Shown here piece by piece: positions 8,899-21,152 of a stretch of 64,000 nt of DNA. The position numbers and the translations under genes were made by a program. Source of the DNA: Mycoplasma yeatsii (lineage in GTDB: Bacteria; Bacillota_I; Bacilli_A; Mycoplasmatales; Mycoplasmataceae). The stretch's first letter is position 1; each line of letters begins with the position of its first letter. The notes beneath the pieces are model-generated. The model saw only the letters and a list, made by a program, of their open reading frames with translations, had not been told where the DNA came from and ran no database searches. The DNA lies in assembly GCF_030815295.1 (NCBI RefSeq), contig NZ_JAUSWP010000001.1; one strand, 5' to 3'.

Positions 8899-9801
8899 TT
8901 ATTTTTTCTTTTTAACAACAGCGTGTCCGCCAAAACCTTTTCTTAAAGATGAAACAACTTTTCCTGAGAATGTATCAGTAAATTTACTTCTTTGTCTCAT
9001 CATAACTGATAATGAAATTGTTGGAACTGGCGTTCCTTGTTCTAAAGCTTCTTGAACAGTTCATAACCCTTCACCATTCATATCCATTTCACCAGTTAAT
9101 GATTCAAGTTTTGGATCGTTTTTAAATGCGTCAATCATTAATTCGATTAATCATGAACGAATAACACTTCCGTTATTTCACATTAAACTAACTTTTTCTA
9201 AATCATAGTCAAAATCAGAACGTTCTAATAATTCATAACCTTCAGCAATTGATTGCATCATACCATATTCAATACCGTTGTGAATCATTTTACAGAAATG
9301 TCCACTACCAGGTTTTCCTGTGTGTAAATATCCATTTTCAACTGCTATTGATTTAAAGAAATCATGTAATGGTTCAAGAGCTTTATCTTCTCCACCAACC
9401 ATTAAACAAGCACCATTTCTAGCTCCACTAATCCCACCACTAATACCACAATCTACAAAATTAATATTTTTTTCTTTTGCTATGTTGTATCTGTTTATAG
9501 AATCTTTGTAAAAAGAGTTTCCTGAATCAATAATAGTATCGTTTTCATCTAAATGTTTTAACACTTCTTCAAAACATTCTTGAGTTATTTTACCGTTTGG
9601 AACTAATAAAATGATTGTTCTTGGTTTTTCTAATGAATTAACTAGCTCAGAAATGCTTGATGCTGTTTTAATGCTTTCGCTGTTTAATTCATTATAAATT
9701 GCTTGATTTTGATCATAACCAACAATATCATAACCTTTTGATTTGATGTTTCTAATTAAATTAGAACCCATCTTACCAAGACCTACTAATCCTATATTCA
9801 T
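8899..9801 (-). CDS. gnd: 6-phosphogluconate dehydrogenase, short (GndA/YqeC-like) form
   Basis: 300 residues, the length of the short decarboxylating enzyme rather than the ~470-residue Gnd. An N-terminal Rossmann motif GLVGLGKMGSN is followed by VDCGISGGISGARNG, the substrate-binding motif, and KMIHNGIEYGMMQ with the catalytic Lys. One in-frame TGA (Trp) lies near 9178. It follows mtlF by 5 nt, so it belongs to the PTS operon, in the place where mannitol-1-phosphate dehydrogenase would be expected. The cofactor preference and true substrate (6-phosphogluconate or another sugar acid) are not evident. Confidence 0.88.
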
Positions 9802-9806
9802 TAATC

Positions 9807-10241
9807 TTACTCACTTTCTAAATTACTAAAAAAATCGAATATTTCATCAAGTGTATTTAGATTTTTATTCATTGATTCAACTTCACTTTTTTCACTAAAA
9901 GCAATAGCTAAATTTTGTAATGCTTCAAGTTGATTATCACCTTCAAGAGCTAAAGCTACTATTCAATTAACTTTTTCATCATCTCATGTTAAAGTTTCTT
10001 TTAATTTAACAACTAAGATACCTGAATTTTTAATATATTTAAATCCATCTGAATTACCATGAGGAATTGCTAAATAATTTCCAATAGCTACACTTGCTGT
10101 TTCATCTCTTTTGATCATAGAATTGATGTATTGTTTATCAACATAACCTAATTCAACCATTTTGTTTCCAACAAATTCAATAGCTTCAATTTTTGAATTA
10201 AATTTATCTATTAAAAATACACTTTCTTTATTTTTGATCAT
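9807..10241 (-). CDS. mtlF: PTS EIIA component, mannitol/fructose type
   Basis: 144 residues. Cytoplasmic phosphocarrier that receives phosphate from HPr and passes it to the EIIB domain of the adjacent permease. The phosphorylated His is in the motif AIPHGNSDG near residue 61, typical of the mannitol/fructose-nitrogen EIIA family. A Trp coded by TGA follows residue 85. Its ATG overlaps the 3' end of mtlA by 14 nt, which indicates translational coupling. Confidence 0.9.
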
Positions 10242-11838
10242 GATTTTCCTCTTTCTTTTTGTGTTCTAATAATTCATTTTTTAAGTTGTCAAAAATTCCG
10301 TCACCTAAGAATTTATTAACACCATAAATATATGCGTGTTCTGATTTTTCTTTAGCTATTTCAGCAAAGTTATGCATTGTAACAATAATATCTGCTGATG
10401 AATCTAAATCTTTTACTGCACAGTTTGAAACTTCAATATCAATATTGTTTTGTTTAACTCATTTTTTCAAAATACCCGCAGCCATTGCACTAGATCCCAT
10501 ACCAGCATCACAAGCAACAACTAATTTTTTAGCATTTTTTCAATCAAAGTTGCTTACTTTTTTACCTTCTTCTTTTTTAGATTCTTGACCAAAAGTAACT
10601 CCTTTGTCATCAACTTGAACTTGCATTAATGGTTCGTTGTTATGTTTTTTCTTAAATCTCATAATTAGAGATGCAACTATAAATGAAACAATAGCACCAC
10701 TAAATACAGCTAGTACGTTGATAGCTATTCTATAACCTGTTCCAGCTACTGAAATAACAGAAATTAAACTACCTGGAGAAATTGCAGCAGTAGCTCCTCC
10801 TGCTAATAATTTAACAATTGATAAACTAGTAAATGCTCCAGAAATGGTTGCTAAAATCATAACTGGTTCACTTAAAATGTAAACATAGTGAACTTCGTGA
10901 ATTCCACCGATTAGTTGAATAACACTAGCTCCTGAAGCAGCCCCTCTTTGTTGTTTTCTTCAAACTACATAAGCAATTAATAATCCAAATCCTGGTCCAG
11001 GGTTACCACCAACCATGAAAAATCCACTGTATCCAATTTGTTGAACTTCTTGTAAACCTATTGGTATCATTACTCCTCAGTTTAATGCGTTATTTAAAAA
11101 TACCGATCTTAATGGTTCAGTAAATATCGACATGAATGGGAATAGTCAAGGCAATCTTGTAAATAAATCAATTATTTGAACCATAACTCAACTAATTGAA
11201 TACATCACAAATGGTCAGATTCAGAAAATTGATAGACCGAACATAATTGCAAAACCAGCTAAAGAAAAGTTTCTTACTAACATTTCAAATCCAGGTTTTA
11301 CTCTATTTATGTATAATAATTCAACTTTTTTAGTTATATAAACAAATAATGGAGAAATTATCATAGCTGCAACTATTTGATTAGGTGCACCAGCTTGACG
11401 TACTGTTCCTTTTGCGAATTTTCAGTCAGCCATTAATGTTTTATATAAAAAATCATTTCCTATAATTGCACAAACTACTAAAAATGCAGCTAGCATTCCA
11501 CCTCTAGTTTTATAAACCATGTTTCCTGCAGTATAAGCTACTAAAACAGGGATAAGTCACTTCATAGTAGGTGCTACAATTTGACCAAATGCTTCACTTT
11601 TAAATCATCCGGTTGCAACTCAAACTTCTTTTCCATCAACAGTGGTATATTTACCTAAAAACATGGCTGTAATTAATCCTCAAGCAATTAAGATACTTAC
11701 AGTAGGCATAATCATTCCAGCCATAAAGCTTCCAACTTTTTGAATATGTTTCTTAATTACGTTTTTTGAGTTTTTAGCTTCATTGATAATTGCTTTATCA
11801 ACATCAGCTTTAATTTTAAACTCATTTAATTTACTCAT
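10228..11838 (-). CDS. mtlA: PTS mannitol-type EIICB permease
   Basis: 536 residues. The EIIC part (about 1-375) has multiple membrane segments and the family motif GGIHEVHYVY. A charged linker and then the EIIB domain follow, with the phosphocysteine loop VACDAGMGSSAMAA near residue 446. No EIIA domain is fused; it is supplied by mtlF. Several in-frame TGA codons read as Trp. Start chosen at the ATG at 11838, giving MSKLNEFKIK. Homology points to mannitol, but the missing mtlD and the adjacent 6PGDH leave the real substrate open. Confidence 0.9.
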
Positions 11839-11952
11839 ATTTTTGTTTTTATCCTTTCTATCGAAATTAATTTTATCAAATATAAAAAACAGTTATACTT
11901 AGTAATTATGTATTAGTAAAAAATCTTAAAAAATGTCTTTATATGAATAAAA

Positions 11953-11972
11953 AAGAGCAATTTCTTGCTCTT
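11953..11972 (-). terminator. terminator downstream of pgi
   Basis: AAGAGCAA / TTGCTCTT stem with a run of six T on the minus strand, 12 nt after the pgi stop codon. Confidence 0.8.
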
Positions 11973-11983
11973 AGTTTGTAATA

Positions 11984-13267
11984 CTATTTAACACCTGGTT
12001 TGTCTAATAATTTAAACATGTTGTATTTATAAACTTCAACACCTGGTTGATCGAAAGGATTAACATCTAATAGATATCCACTCATTGCAACAGCTAATTC
12101 AAAGAAGTAAACTAAGTATCCAAATTGTTCATCATCCATTTTTTCAAATTCTAAAATAATGTTTGGCATTTGTCCTGTTACTGCATGAGCTTGAACCACT
12201 CCTTTTAAAGCAGTTTGGTTAATTTCATGTAAACTTTTTCCTACTAAGTAGTTTAATCCATCATAGTTATCTTTGTCAGGTAAAATATCAATATCTTTAA
12301 CTGGTTTATTAATTCTAATAACAGTTTCAAACATAACATTTCTTGGACCTTGTTGAACTCATTGTCCTAATGAGTGAAGATCTGTTGAAAATACCATTGA
12401 TGTTGGGTATAAGGCTTTGAATTCTTTTCCTTCTGATTCACCAAATAATTGTTTTCATCATTCAGCGATCATTTGTAATTGTAATTCATAAGTAACTAAT
12501 GCTTCAGTTCTGTAACCTTGGTTGTATAAGTAATTTCTTACAAAAGCATATTTGTAAGCTTCATTTGAAGAATCGTTTGCAACTAAATCAGCTTTTGCTT
12601 TTCTAGCTCCTTTAAAAATATTATCTGTATTAATTCCAGCAACTAATAATCCAAAAATACCAACAGGAGTTAAAACTGAAAATCTTCCACCAATGTCATC
12701 TGGAATAACAAATGTTGGATATCCTTTTTCATCAGCTAATTTTTTTAATGCTCCTTTTTGTTTATCAGTAACTGCAACGATTAATTCTTTTGATTTTTCA
12801 ATTCCAACTTTATTTACTAATTCTTGTTCTAAAATTCTAAATGCAACTCCTGGTTCAGTAGTTGTTCCTGATTTTGAAATTACACAAATTCCGAAGTTTT
12901 TATCTTTTAAATATTCAACTAATTGAGCTGTATAAGTTGAACTCATTGTGTGTCCTGCGTAAACAACTTCAACTTTGTCTTTGTGTTTTAATCCACGAAT
13001 CATTTCATCAGCTGCACGCATTCCTAAATATGATCCACCAATACCAATGATTACTAAAGTATCAATTTTACTACGTAATTCACCAGCAACTTGTTTCATT
13101 TTTTCATATTCAGCTTTATCGTAATTTTCTGGTCAATCTAATCAACCTAAAAAATCATTTCCTTTTCCAGTTTTATTAACAATCATTTCATGAACTTGCT
13201 TGATTTTATCTTCATCAACAATTTTATTAAAATCTAAGCCAGCATAATCTAAGTTTACTTTAATCAT
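11984..13267 (-). CDS. pgi: glucose-6-phosphate isomerase
   Basis: 427 residues, the short Gram-positive form. Interconverts glucose-6-P and fructose-6-P at the top of glycolysis. Motifs: IGIGGSYLGMRAA near residue 70, VISKSGTTTEPG (phosphate-binding SKSGTT), and GGRFSVLTPVG. In-frame TGA Trp codons occur in the N-terminal LGWLDWPEN region and before QWVQQ. The start at 13267 follows an AAAGAAAGG site. It has its own terminator and is separate from the PTS operon downstream. Confidence 0.97.
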
Positions 13268-13312
13268 GTTTTTACTTGCCTTTCTTTTATTTTTATCGTA
13301 TTACTACACTAT

Positions 13313-13870
13313 TTAATTATAAATAGATTTTTCAGTAATTATAATATCTAATTTAACATCATGTTCATCTTTTAAAATATCATCACTTATTAGTTGTTGA
13401 TCAAAACTTAACCCTACTTTTAAATAGTTATTTTTATTTAAATTAAAGAACTTATCATAAAAACCTTTACCCATACCAATACGGTTTAAATTTTTGTCAA
13501 ATGCTACTAGTGGAGTAAAAATACAATCAACATCACTACTATTTATTGTTTGATCATTACTAGGTTCATAAATATTAAATTTATTTAAACTATTATGGTT
13601 GTGATCTAAATATTGAATCATTTTCATATCATTATTTTCTAAAACTTTAGGAACAAAAACTTTAATATTATTTAAAAAACAATAATCAATAATTTTTCTA
13701 GTTTCAACTTCATTTTTAGTAGAAAGATAAATACAAATATTTTTAAAGTTATGATTTTTAATAAATTCAATAACCTGATTAGTAATAATTAAATTACTAC
13801 TATTCATATATGTATTAGAAAAATTTTTTCTTTTTTCTAACATAATTTTTCTTAATTGTAATTTATTCAT
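13313..13870 (-). CDS. 5-formyltetrahydrofolate cyclo-ligase
   Basis: 185 residues. ATP-dependent conversion of 5-formyl-THF to 5,10-methenyl-THF, recycling folate. The C-terminal signature is RIGMGKGFYDKF (family GxGxGYYDR), with an N-terminal LRKIMLEKRK basic region. Overlaps the end of the upstream sufU gene by 8 nt, so probably the last gene of a sufS-sufU operon. Short for the family but complete. Confidence 0.92.
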   Translation of the reverse strand: MNKLQLRKIMLEKRKNFSNTYMNSSNLIITNQVIEFIKNHNFKNICIYLSTKNEVETRKIIDYCFLNNIKVFVPKVLENNDMKMIQYLDHNHNSLNKFNIYEPSNDQTINSSDVDCIFTPLVAFDKNLNRIGMGKGFYDKFFNLNKNNYLKVGLSFDQQLISDDILKDEHDVKLDIIITEKSIYN

Positions 13871-14300
13871 AATCTTTTAATATTTCTATTAAACCATTAA
13901 TAGGTAAACTAGCACATAGTATTCTATTTTTTTGTTTATATATATTTTTAAATACTACTAGTTCATTTAAATCATTAATATTAGTTAGATTACCATTATC
14001 AATTAGATCTTTATATTTATAAATGATATCTAAAGCTTGACTAATAGTTTTATTTTTAATTTCATTAATTAATATATCAGTTGAACTAGTTGCAACAACA
14101 CAAGCACTTCCTTGAAATCTAACAGATTTAATAATATTTGATTCAATTAATACTTGTATAGTTAGTTGATCTGCACATGTATTTGATTTTAATAATTTAC
14201 TAATAGCGTTAGGATTATCTAATAAAGTTTTATTATCTGAATTAGTAAAATGCTTCATTAATATTTGTCTTAATAAACTATCGTTATTAATATCTATCAT
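13863..14300 (-). CDS. sufU: SufU/IscU-type iron-sulfur cluster scaffold
   Basis: 145 residues. Receives sulfur from the cysteine desulfurase and assembles or relays Fe-S clusters. The three conserved cysteines are visible: NTCADQLT near residue 41, GSACVVATSSTD near residue 66, and RILCASLP near residue 128. The intact Asp after the first Cys (CADQ) fits the family. It is 2 nt downstream of sufS and overlaps the folate gene. No sufB/C/D is in the window, the usual minimal mollicute arrangement. Confidence 0.93.
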   Translation of the reverse strand: MIDINNDSLLRQILMKHFTNSDNKTLLDNPNAISKLLKSNTCADQLTIQVLIESNIIKSVRFQGSACVVATSSTDILINEIKNKTISQALDIIYKYKDLIDNGNLTNINDLNELVVFKNIYKQKNRILCASLPINGLIEILKDYE

Positions 14301-14302
14301 AA

Positions 14303-15538
14303 CTAAAATAAAGCATCTAAGAATTTATCAGCATTTTTTAAAGCATCTACTAATTTATCAACATCAGTTTTAGTATTATAAACTCCAAAAGTTATTCTAA
14401 CAGTGATTTCAGTTCCAATTACATCAGCTAATCTTCTAACACAATGAGCTCCAGCTCTTGAAGCTATATCATATTTAATATCTAAAAAATGAGCTATATC
14501 TTGAGGGTTAATATTTCTAACATTAAATATTAATAATGGAGAATAATTATTAATATTATAAAAAGTAATATATTTATCTAGATCATTTAATTTGATTTGT
14601 TCGATTAAATATTTTTTTAAACTATGTTCATATTCAGCAATTTTTTCAGCATTTAAACTAGTAATAAATTTAATTGCTTTGTTAAATGCTACTATTCCTG
14701 AAATATTAGGTGTTCCTGCTTCTAATTTATTAGGTAAACTTGCTAGTTTATAATCTTTAAAATCTTTTGAAATTTCTAAACTCATTCCTCCACCATAAAA
14801 AATAGGTTCTAGTTGATCTAATAATTCATATTTACCATATAAAACACCAACTCCAAAAGGTCCATACATTTTATGTGATGCTATTGCTAGAAAATCAACA
14901 TCTCAATCAACTACATCAATTTTAGAGTGAGCTGCTGATTGAGCTGCATCAACTACAACTATTACATCAGGTTTAATGCTTCTAATTTTTTTAATAATAG
15001 CTTTAATATCATTTACATAACCTGTAGTGTTTGAAATATGAGCAAAAGTAATGATTTTAGTTTTTGAATTAATTACTTGATCTAATCTATCAATATCAAT
15101 ACCATATTCACTAGTTAAAAATAAAGGTTTAATAACCGCTTTAGTTTTATTAGCTACATTAACTCAAGGTAATAAGTTAGCTGAATGTTCTAAACTAGTT
15201 GTTAGTATTTCATCATTTTCTTTTATTAAATGACTTAAACCAAAAGCTATTTGATTTAATGCGTGAGTTGCTCCATTTGTAAAAATAATTTCTTTTTCAG
15301 ATTTAGCATTTATAAACTCTTGAGTTAGTTTTCTAGTTTCATTTAAAAATTCAATTGACTTATAACCTAATTTATAATCAGTTGAATGTGGATTAGTACT
15401 TATATAATTTAAATAATCAATTTCAGCTTGAATTACACTTTGATGTTTTAATGTTGTAGCTCCACTATCAAAATAAACTAATTCTTTATTGTTATTAAGA
15501 ACTGGAAACTCTTGTTTAATATTTTTAAATATATCCAT
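14303..15538 (-). CDS. sufS: cysteine desulfurase, SufS/CsdA family
   Basis: 411 residues. PLP enzyme that takes sulfur from cysteine as an enzyme persulfide. Landmarks: YFDSGATTLK at the N-terminus, TNGATHALN, LTTSLEHSANLLPW, VVDAAQSAAH, the PLP lysine in ASHKMYGPFG, and the reactive cysteine in RAGAHCVRR. Two or more TGA codons read as Trp link what would otherwise look like fragments. First gene of sufS-sufU-cyclo-ligase, divergent from the lipoprotein operon at 15698. Confidence 0.96.
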
Positions 15539-15629
15539 AATTTCACCTGCATTTATTTATATTTTAAATTTATATCTTTTTTATTGTATACAAATTTAAA
15601 ATTTTCTAGTTATCAAAATAATATTATTA

Positions 15630-15635
15630 TATAAT
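15630..15635 (+). promoter_or_regulatory. candidate -10 box for the P80/P60-like operon
   Basis: A perfect TATAAT lies 62 nt upstream of the 15698 start in the divergent region. No convincing -35 hexamer is seen, common in mollicutes. Confidence 0.45.
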
Positions 15636-15697
15636 TATTCATGATTCTATAAAAAGAAGTTTTTCGTATTGCTTAAATTTCAAAGGAGGTTAAATAG

Positions 15698-18439
15698 ATG
15701 AAAAAACTTATAACATTACTATCGACTTTAACTATTACTATGTCAGGTGCTATGGCTGTTGTTTCATGTAAAAAAGAAGAAGTTCGTACTAATTCTCAAT
15801 TTATTAAAGGTGATGGAGAATTTGATATCGATGCAAAAGCTTTATTAAGTTGATATAAAGAATGAAATGGTGTAAATCAAGACGAAAGGTTTATTAATAA
15901 TTTTTATAATATTTTAGCTGTAGGAATTTTAAAAGGTATTGCTGATAAAAAAGACTTTATATTACCAACAGGAAATGAAGCTAAACAGCGCGGTTGAGAT
16001 GATAGTTTAAACACTGAACTTGAAAATCTTTTAGGTAAAAAAGATGGATCAACTCCTAACAGTTTATATAGTTTTGCTCGTAGTGCTTTAAAAGATAAAA
16101 GAGATAATGAGTTTAAAGATAAACATAAAGACTACATTAAATTCTTAGAAGATAAATTCAAAGGAGTTAAAAAAGATCAAGCTAGTTTAGAAAATGCCTT
16201 TTTATCAGATTACATTATAAATGATCCTTCAAATAGTGCTTTTATCAGATTAAAAAACACTTTAATGTTCAATTCAACAATCTCAAATTCATTATGAAGA
16301 AAAGGCATTCAAACTAATGATTTAGACGTTAGAGCTGTTGTTAAAAAATTCTCAGAAGTAAGTGCTTATAAAAACAAAAATACTTTAGATGATCTAGCTA
16401 AAGCTATTAAAGAAGTATTTAGTGTAGAAGATAGTAAAATAAATTGAAATGATCCATCAATTACAACATTTACAGATTTAGTAAACTCAGTTGGTGGTGT
16501 TGGATTTGGTAAAGATAACAACATTTCAATTACTTATAGTTCACCTGCAGATGTTCAAAAGAAAATCAAAGAAGAAAGTGATAAAACTGATTGAATCAAA
16601 ACAATTCTAAAAAGGTTTTCTAATTCAAATCAAGGTATATTAGATTTTACAAATTGAGTTGATAGAAATAACTATGATGGACCTGCTAATTTCGTAAACT
16701 TTGAAGGATTAACTCCTCGTTCTTGATCTAAAATAGTAAAACAAATTCCTGTTTTAAATGGAAAAGATCTAAAAAGAGATGATATTAAAGGAAGTTTTGG
16801 TTCAATTACTGATTCACAAAAATTCTCTATAGATAATTACTTCCATAGTGAAAAACCAGTAATGGTGTCAGACTTAATATTTACTTTTGCAAATTCTAAG
16901 AAAAAAGAAGATGTTGAAAAACAATTATCACTTGAAGCATTAATCCCTACTTCATCAACTGGAAATGACTTAACAAAAGAACTTGTAAATAGATTCCAAG
17001 GAATTGCTGCAACACTTCAAGCTTATGTAAAAGATGATCAAAGTGAAGGTGATAACAACGCTCCTGATACTGCAGGAATGAGTCGTTTTGATACAATTTT
17101 TAGAGGTGCGACTCGTGCTTTAAGAGCTAATGTTACTGGTGATGCAAAAAGCTTTAAAGATTGAACTCAATGAGATAAAGAAAATACTTATCATAAAGTT
17201 AACAAAACTGGTGACTTATTAACAATTAGTGATACATCATTTTCTAATGTAGCTAAATATTCAGTTTATGATTTCTTAACAAATAAAAATGATAATTCAA
17301 ATGAATTTAGTTGAAAAGACAGAGAAGAATTACAAAAAGACGACTTAACTAAATATGGTCTAAATGAAAGTCAAGCAAATTCTGTAATTAGTGCTCTTGA
17401 AAAACATCAAGAAACAAAAACTGCTATTGCAAACGTTATTAAATTATTTGAAAAAATAAATCAAAAAACTTCTGCAAAAGAAGGAGAAAAAGATGATAAT
17501 AACGGTAAAAACATGAACAAAAACATGTTTACTGTCTTAAACAAAGAAAACGGAATAATTGCTTATATCGATGGTGATGGTTTACACGTTACTAAGATTG
17601 ATGGATATAAATTAATGTCTGAAAAACAAGTAGATGATGAAAAAGAAATTGATATTAATAAACAAACAGCAGTATTGAAAAAAATCGATTCATTATATGG
17701 TTCAGAATTTGGTAAAGATTTAGTTCCTTACTTAGTAAACTCAATGTTAAAAGAAGCTAAACCTGAAGCAACTCTAGGAGCTGATTCGATTTCTGAACCT
17801 TCAGTTAAAGCTGAAGAAAAAATTTGAGATTGATCAGCTAATGATTTAAAAAATTCTACATCTGTTGGAAACATGGGAGTAGAAATTGAGCATTTAAATA
17901 ATAATATTAAAAACAATTACGAAAGATTCTTAGTTAACACTTCTTTAATTGACAATACAAAAACTAAAACATTCTATAATACAAACATTTTAAATGAAGC
18001 ATCTAAAGCAACTGATTCATCAGATAAAAACTTAGGTTCTCAAGCAAGTTGATTATTAGGATTATTCTCTAAAGTATTTAAAAAGAATGATCTAATAAAT
18101 GAATTAATTAAACTTCCTACAGAAGAAAGTACTAATAAAAAAGCAGATGCAAACATTAAATCCGATTTTGATAATCTAGTGAAAGAAGTTATTCTAGATA
18201 GACAAAAAATGGAAAGAACTGCTGCTATTAGACAATTCTTATCAGATAACCAAAAATGATTAAAATCAGTTCAAGAAAACTGAGACGCTCAATCTAAAGA
18301 TATTACAAATGATAAAAAATTCATTCCAGATCAAGGAATAGACTTAACTTCAGAAAATAAAAAAAGGTTTGATGCATTATTAAACTCAGAAATTTTTAAC
18401 CCAAATCGAGAAGTAAAAAAAGAAAGAGAGGTAAGATAA
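15698..18439 (+). CDS. large surface lipoprotein of a P80/P60-HinT type locus (first)
   Basis: 913 residues. The signal peptide MKKLITLLSTLTITMSGAMA ends in the lipobox VVSC, so Cys24 should be lipid-modified and the protein anchored outside the membrane. The rest is hydrophilic, Lys/Asn/Asp-rich and mostly helical, with many TGA Trp codons. The start is fixed by AAAGGAGG 11 nt upstream. It is immediately followed by a second lipoprotein (1 nt gap) and hinT. In Mycoplasma hominis two such surface proteins, P80 and P60, form a complex encoded with a HinT protein; I infer an equivalent locus from gene order and type, not sequence identity. Function unknown. Confidence 0.85.
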
Positions 18440-18440
18440 T

Positions 18441-20585
18441 ATGAAAAAATTATTAGGTTTTATAACTTCTTTTTCTCTTATTTCAGGATCTGCTATAACT
18501 GCAGTTTCATGTAGTTCGGTTCAAAGATTTAAAGATGTAACAATTACTGATGAATTAGCAAATAAAATTATTTACGGTTTAACAAATAGTGATGACTTTG
18601 ATTTTGCAAATAGAAATATCTTCTACAAAGATATAGATTTCAAAAATAGAGTTATTGATATGATGAACGAAAGAATTTCAGCAGCTAACTATAAAGCCTC
18701 TGCAATCGAATTAAATAAAAATCTTGGTCTTTCTGATGATTCTAAGGATTCTGGATTAGAAAGAAATAAAGAAGTTTTATCTAACTTAGCATCATTTAAT
18801 CTTTTTAATGAATACACAACAAAAAGACTTGAATTAGGTGCTGATATTGATGAAACAGATAAAACTTATAGAGATAAAATTCACCCATTAAATCCAATTA
18901 AATTAAAAATTGATGGTAAAGAACAAGCCGGAAAATATGCTATTTATTACAAATCAAATGATAAAGAATGATCAAGATGACAAATGACAGGAGAATTTGA
19001 TCTAATCGATTCAACTACTATAAGTACATACCAAATTCCTTCTATTGAATTATTAACTAATTTAGGGAAAAACTTTAGAATTGGTATTTTAAATGAAAAT
19101 GAATCTAAAGATCAAAAGTACATTACAAACACAAACGTTGTTAATGATGAAGGTAAAGGACAAAACGGTTCAGATAACAATAGTCAAATTAAATGATATG
19201 AAAATGAAAACAAAAAACCATTTGAAACAAATGGTGAAGGAATCATAAAATATAGATTTGCTTACTATTTCAAAACTAGAATTGAATCAAAATTATTCTC
19301 AAATTTATTAGGTAGCTCATACTTAGATTCAAAATTATATGAAGATGTATTTGATAACACTACAGCATCATCAAGAAAACTTATATTAAATGGTGCTAGT
19401 CAATTAATTAGTAATATTCAAACAAACTTCAACCAACAATCTAATACTGTTTCAAATGTTAAAATGGTTTGAGCATTATCAACTGAATCTAAAAAAATAG
19501 GTGAAATTAATAACTTGATAAATAAATATTTTGTAAGCGGTGACAAATTAAATAATAATAAACTTGCATTAAAATCTATTTATGAATTAATTACAACAGA
19601 AGCGAAAGAAAATCAACCTATCAATAATGAACCAAAACCTTTAAATATCAAAAATGAAAGTAAACAAGGATCAGATGCATTCTTAGCTATGTCGGGATTT
19701 AATGGATTTGTTCAAAATGATAAAGATACTGTTAAGAGCTTAAATGGTGATTTAAAAATATCTGATGACGCTAAAAAAGCTGTATCAAAAACAAATACAC
19801 CAATGATATTAACTAATAATGGTAATGGTTATGATTCAGATGTAAAAGGTAATAAAGATGTTGTATTTGTATTACCAATTTATCTAAATGATGTTTTCTC
19901 AACAAGTGATATTCAAATTCAAAAAGAATCTCAAGGAAATGGATGCAACTTAAATATCTTAGAAAACACTTGAACAGATATGAGTCAAAAATTTGATATC
20001 ACTAACAAAAATAATGATGAAAACCAAATTACAATAAAAAACATTTCTAAAGAAGACTCTGAAAATGTTCAAATAGCTAATAAAGATAAAAAATGATACA
20101 TTAAATTAGAAAATAATCAAAGTAAAGGTAAAATCAAAGTTACTTATAGTAATGATCAAGTTAAAATGATTAATCTTAACAAAGTTTCAAAAGCTGATTA
20201 CAAAATTTTAGATGTAACTAAAAAAATAGCTGATACTAACAATAATAAAGATTTATTCAAAAATGTTGACGCTAACTTCACAAACTCATTTATAACTTAT
20301 GATTACAACATTCAAAACTATAGAAGCGTTTTAAATAAACAAAACTCAATTTTTGATTGATTTAGCTCAGAAAAAAGTTCAGCTGACATTTTAAACTTAT
20401 CTGCCGAAAACAAACAAACATTATTAGATCAATTAAAATCAATTATCTCAAATAATGATGATGTTAAAAATGCTGCTAAAACTGAATTATACAGTCAATA
20501 TCTAAAATCAGATAGTGTTAAATATCAAGATTTATTTGATGAAATTAAAAATTTCATACGTGATGATGAAGTAACATTTGACTAA
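18441..20585 (+). CDS. large surface lipoprotein of a P80/P60-HinT type locus (second)
   Basis: 714 residues. Signal peptide MKKLLGFITSFSLISGSAIT with lipobox AVSC; Cys24 predicted to be lipidated. The mature part is polar, rich in Asn, Lys and Asp, and has in-frame TGA Trp codons. Resembles the preceding lipoprotein in size class and signal peptide but is not an obvious duplicate. The start has GAGAGGTAAG upstream, partly inside the previous gene, so the two are coupled. hinT follows 14 nt after the stop. Confidence 0.85.
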
Positions 20586-20599
20586 TAGAGGTATAAATT

Positions 20600-20995
20600 A
20601 TGGATTGCATATTCTGTAAAATAATAAACAACGAAATTCCTTCATATAAAGTTTATGAAAATGATAATGTGTTTGCATTCTTAGATATACAACCAGCAAG
20701 CGAAGGACATTGTATAGTTATTCCTAAAAAACATTTTAAAAACTTCAGTGAATGTGATGATAACTATTTAAAAGAAGTAGCTATTGCTAAAAAACAAATA
20801 GTTCAAATTCTAAAAGATAAATTAAATCCTCAAGGGTTTAATTACTTATCAAATCAAGAAGCGATTGCTGGTCAATCAGTATTCCATTATCATGAACACA
20901 TTATTCCTAAATATAAAGAAAATGAAGGATTCATCTTAAGTGCAAATAGAGTTGAAACTAAAGATGTTAAATCTGTTTATGAATCTCTTAAATAA
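20600..20995 (+). CDS. hinT: HIT-family nucleotide-binding protein HinT
   Basis: 131 residues. Starts MDCIFCKIINNEIPS with the zinc-type CxxC. The nucleotide-binding histidine triad is in SVFHYHEHIIPKY (HxHxH). HinT proteins hydrolyse purine nucleoside phosphoramidates. In mycoplasmas the gene is tied to the P80/P60 membrane proteins, and in M. hominis HinT binds them at the membrane. A typical terminator follows. Confidence 0.93.
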   Translation: MDCIFCKIINNEIPSYKVYENDNVFAFLDIQPASEGHCIVIPKKHFKNFSECDDNYLKEVAIAKKQIVQILKDKLNPQGFNYLSNQEAIAGQSVFHYHEHIIPKYKENEGFILSANRVETKDVKSVYESLK

Positions 20996-21003
20996 TTAAA
21001 ATT

Positions 21004-21030
21004 AAAAACACCTCGTTTGAGGTGTTTTTT
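21004..21030 (+). terminator. terminator of the hinT operon
   Basis: AAAAACACCTC / GAGGTGTTTTTT hairpin with GTTT loop and T-run, 8 nt after hinT. Confidence 0.85.
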
Positions 21031-21152
21031 TACGTTTCCCAATTTTAATTGTAAATACTTCTATTTATTTTTATTTTTAGTCTCATATAAATAATTCTAT
21101 ATAAACATAGCTTCTTGTATAGACAAGAACTTACTCTGCCGGCTTTATCAAG

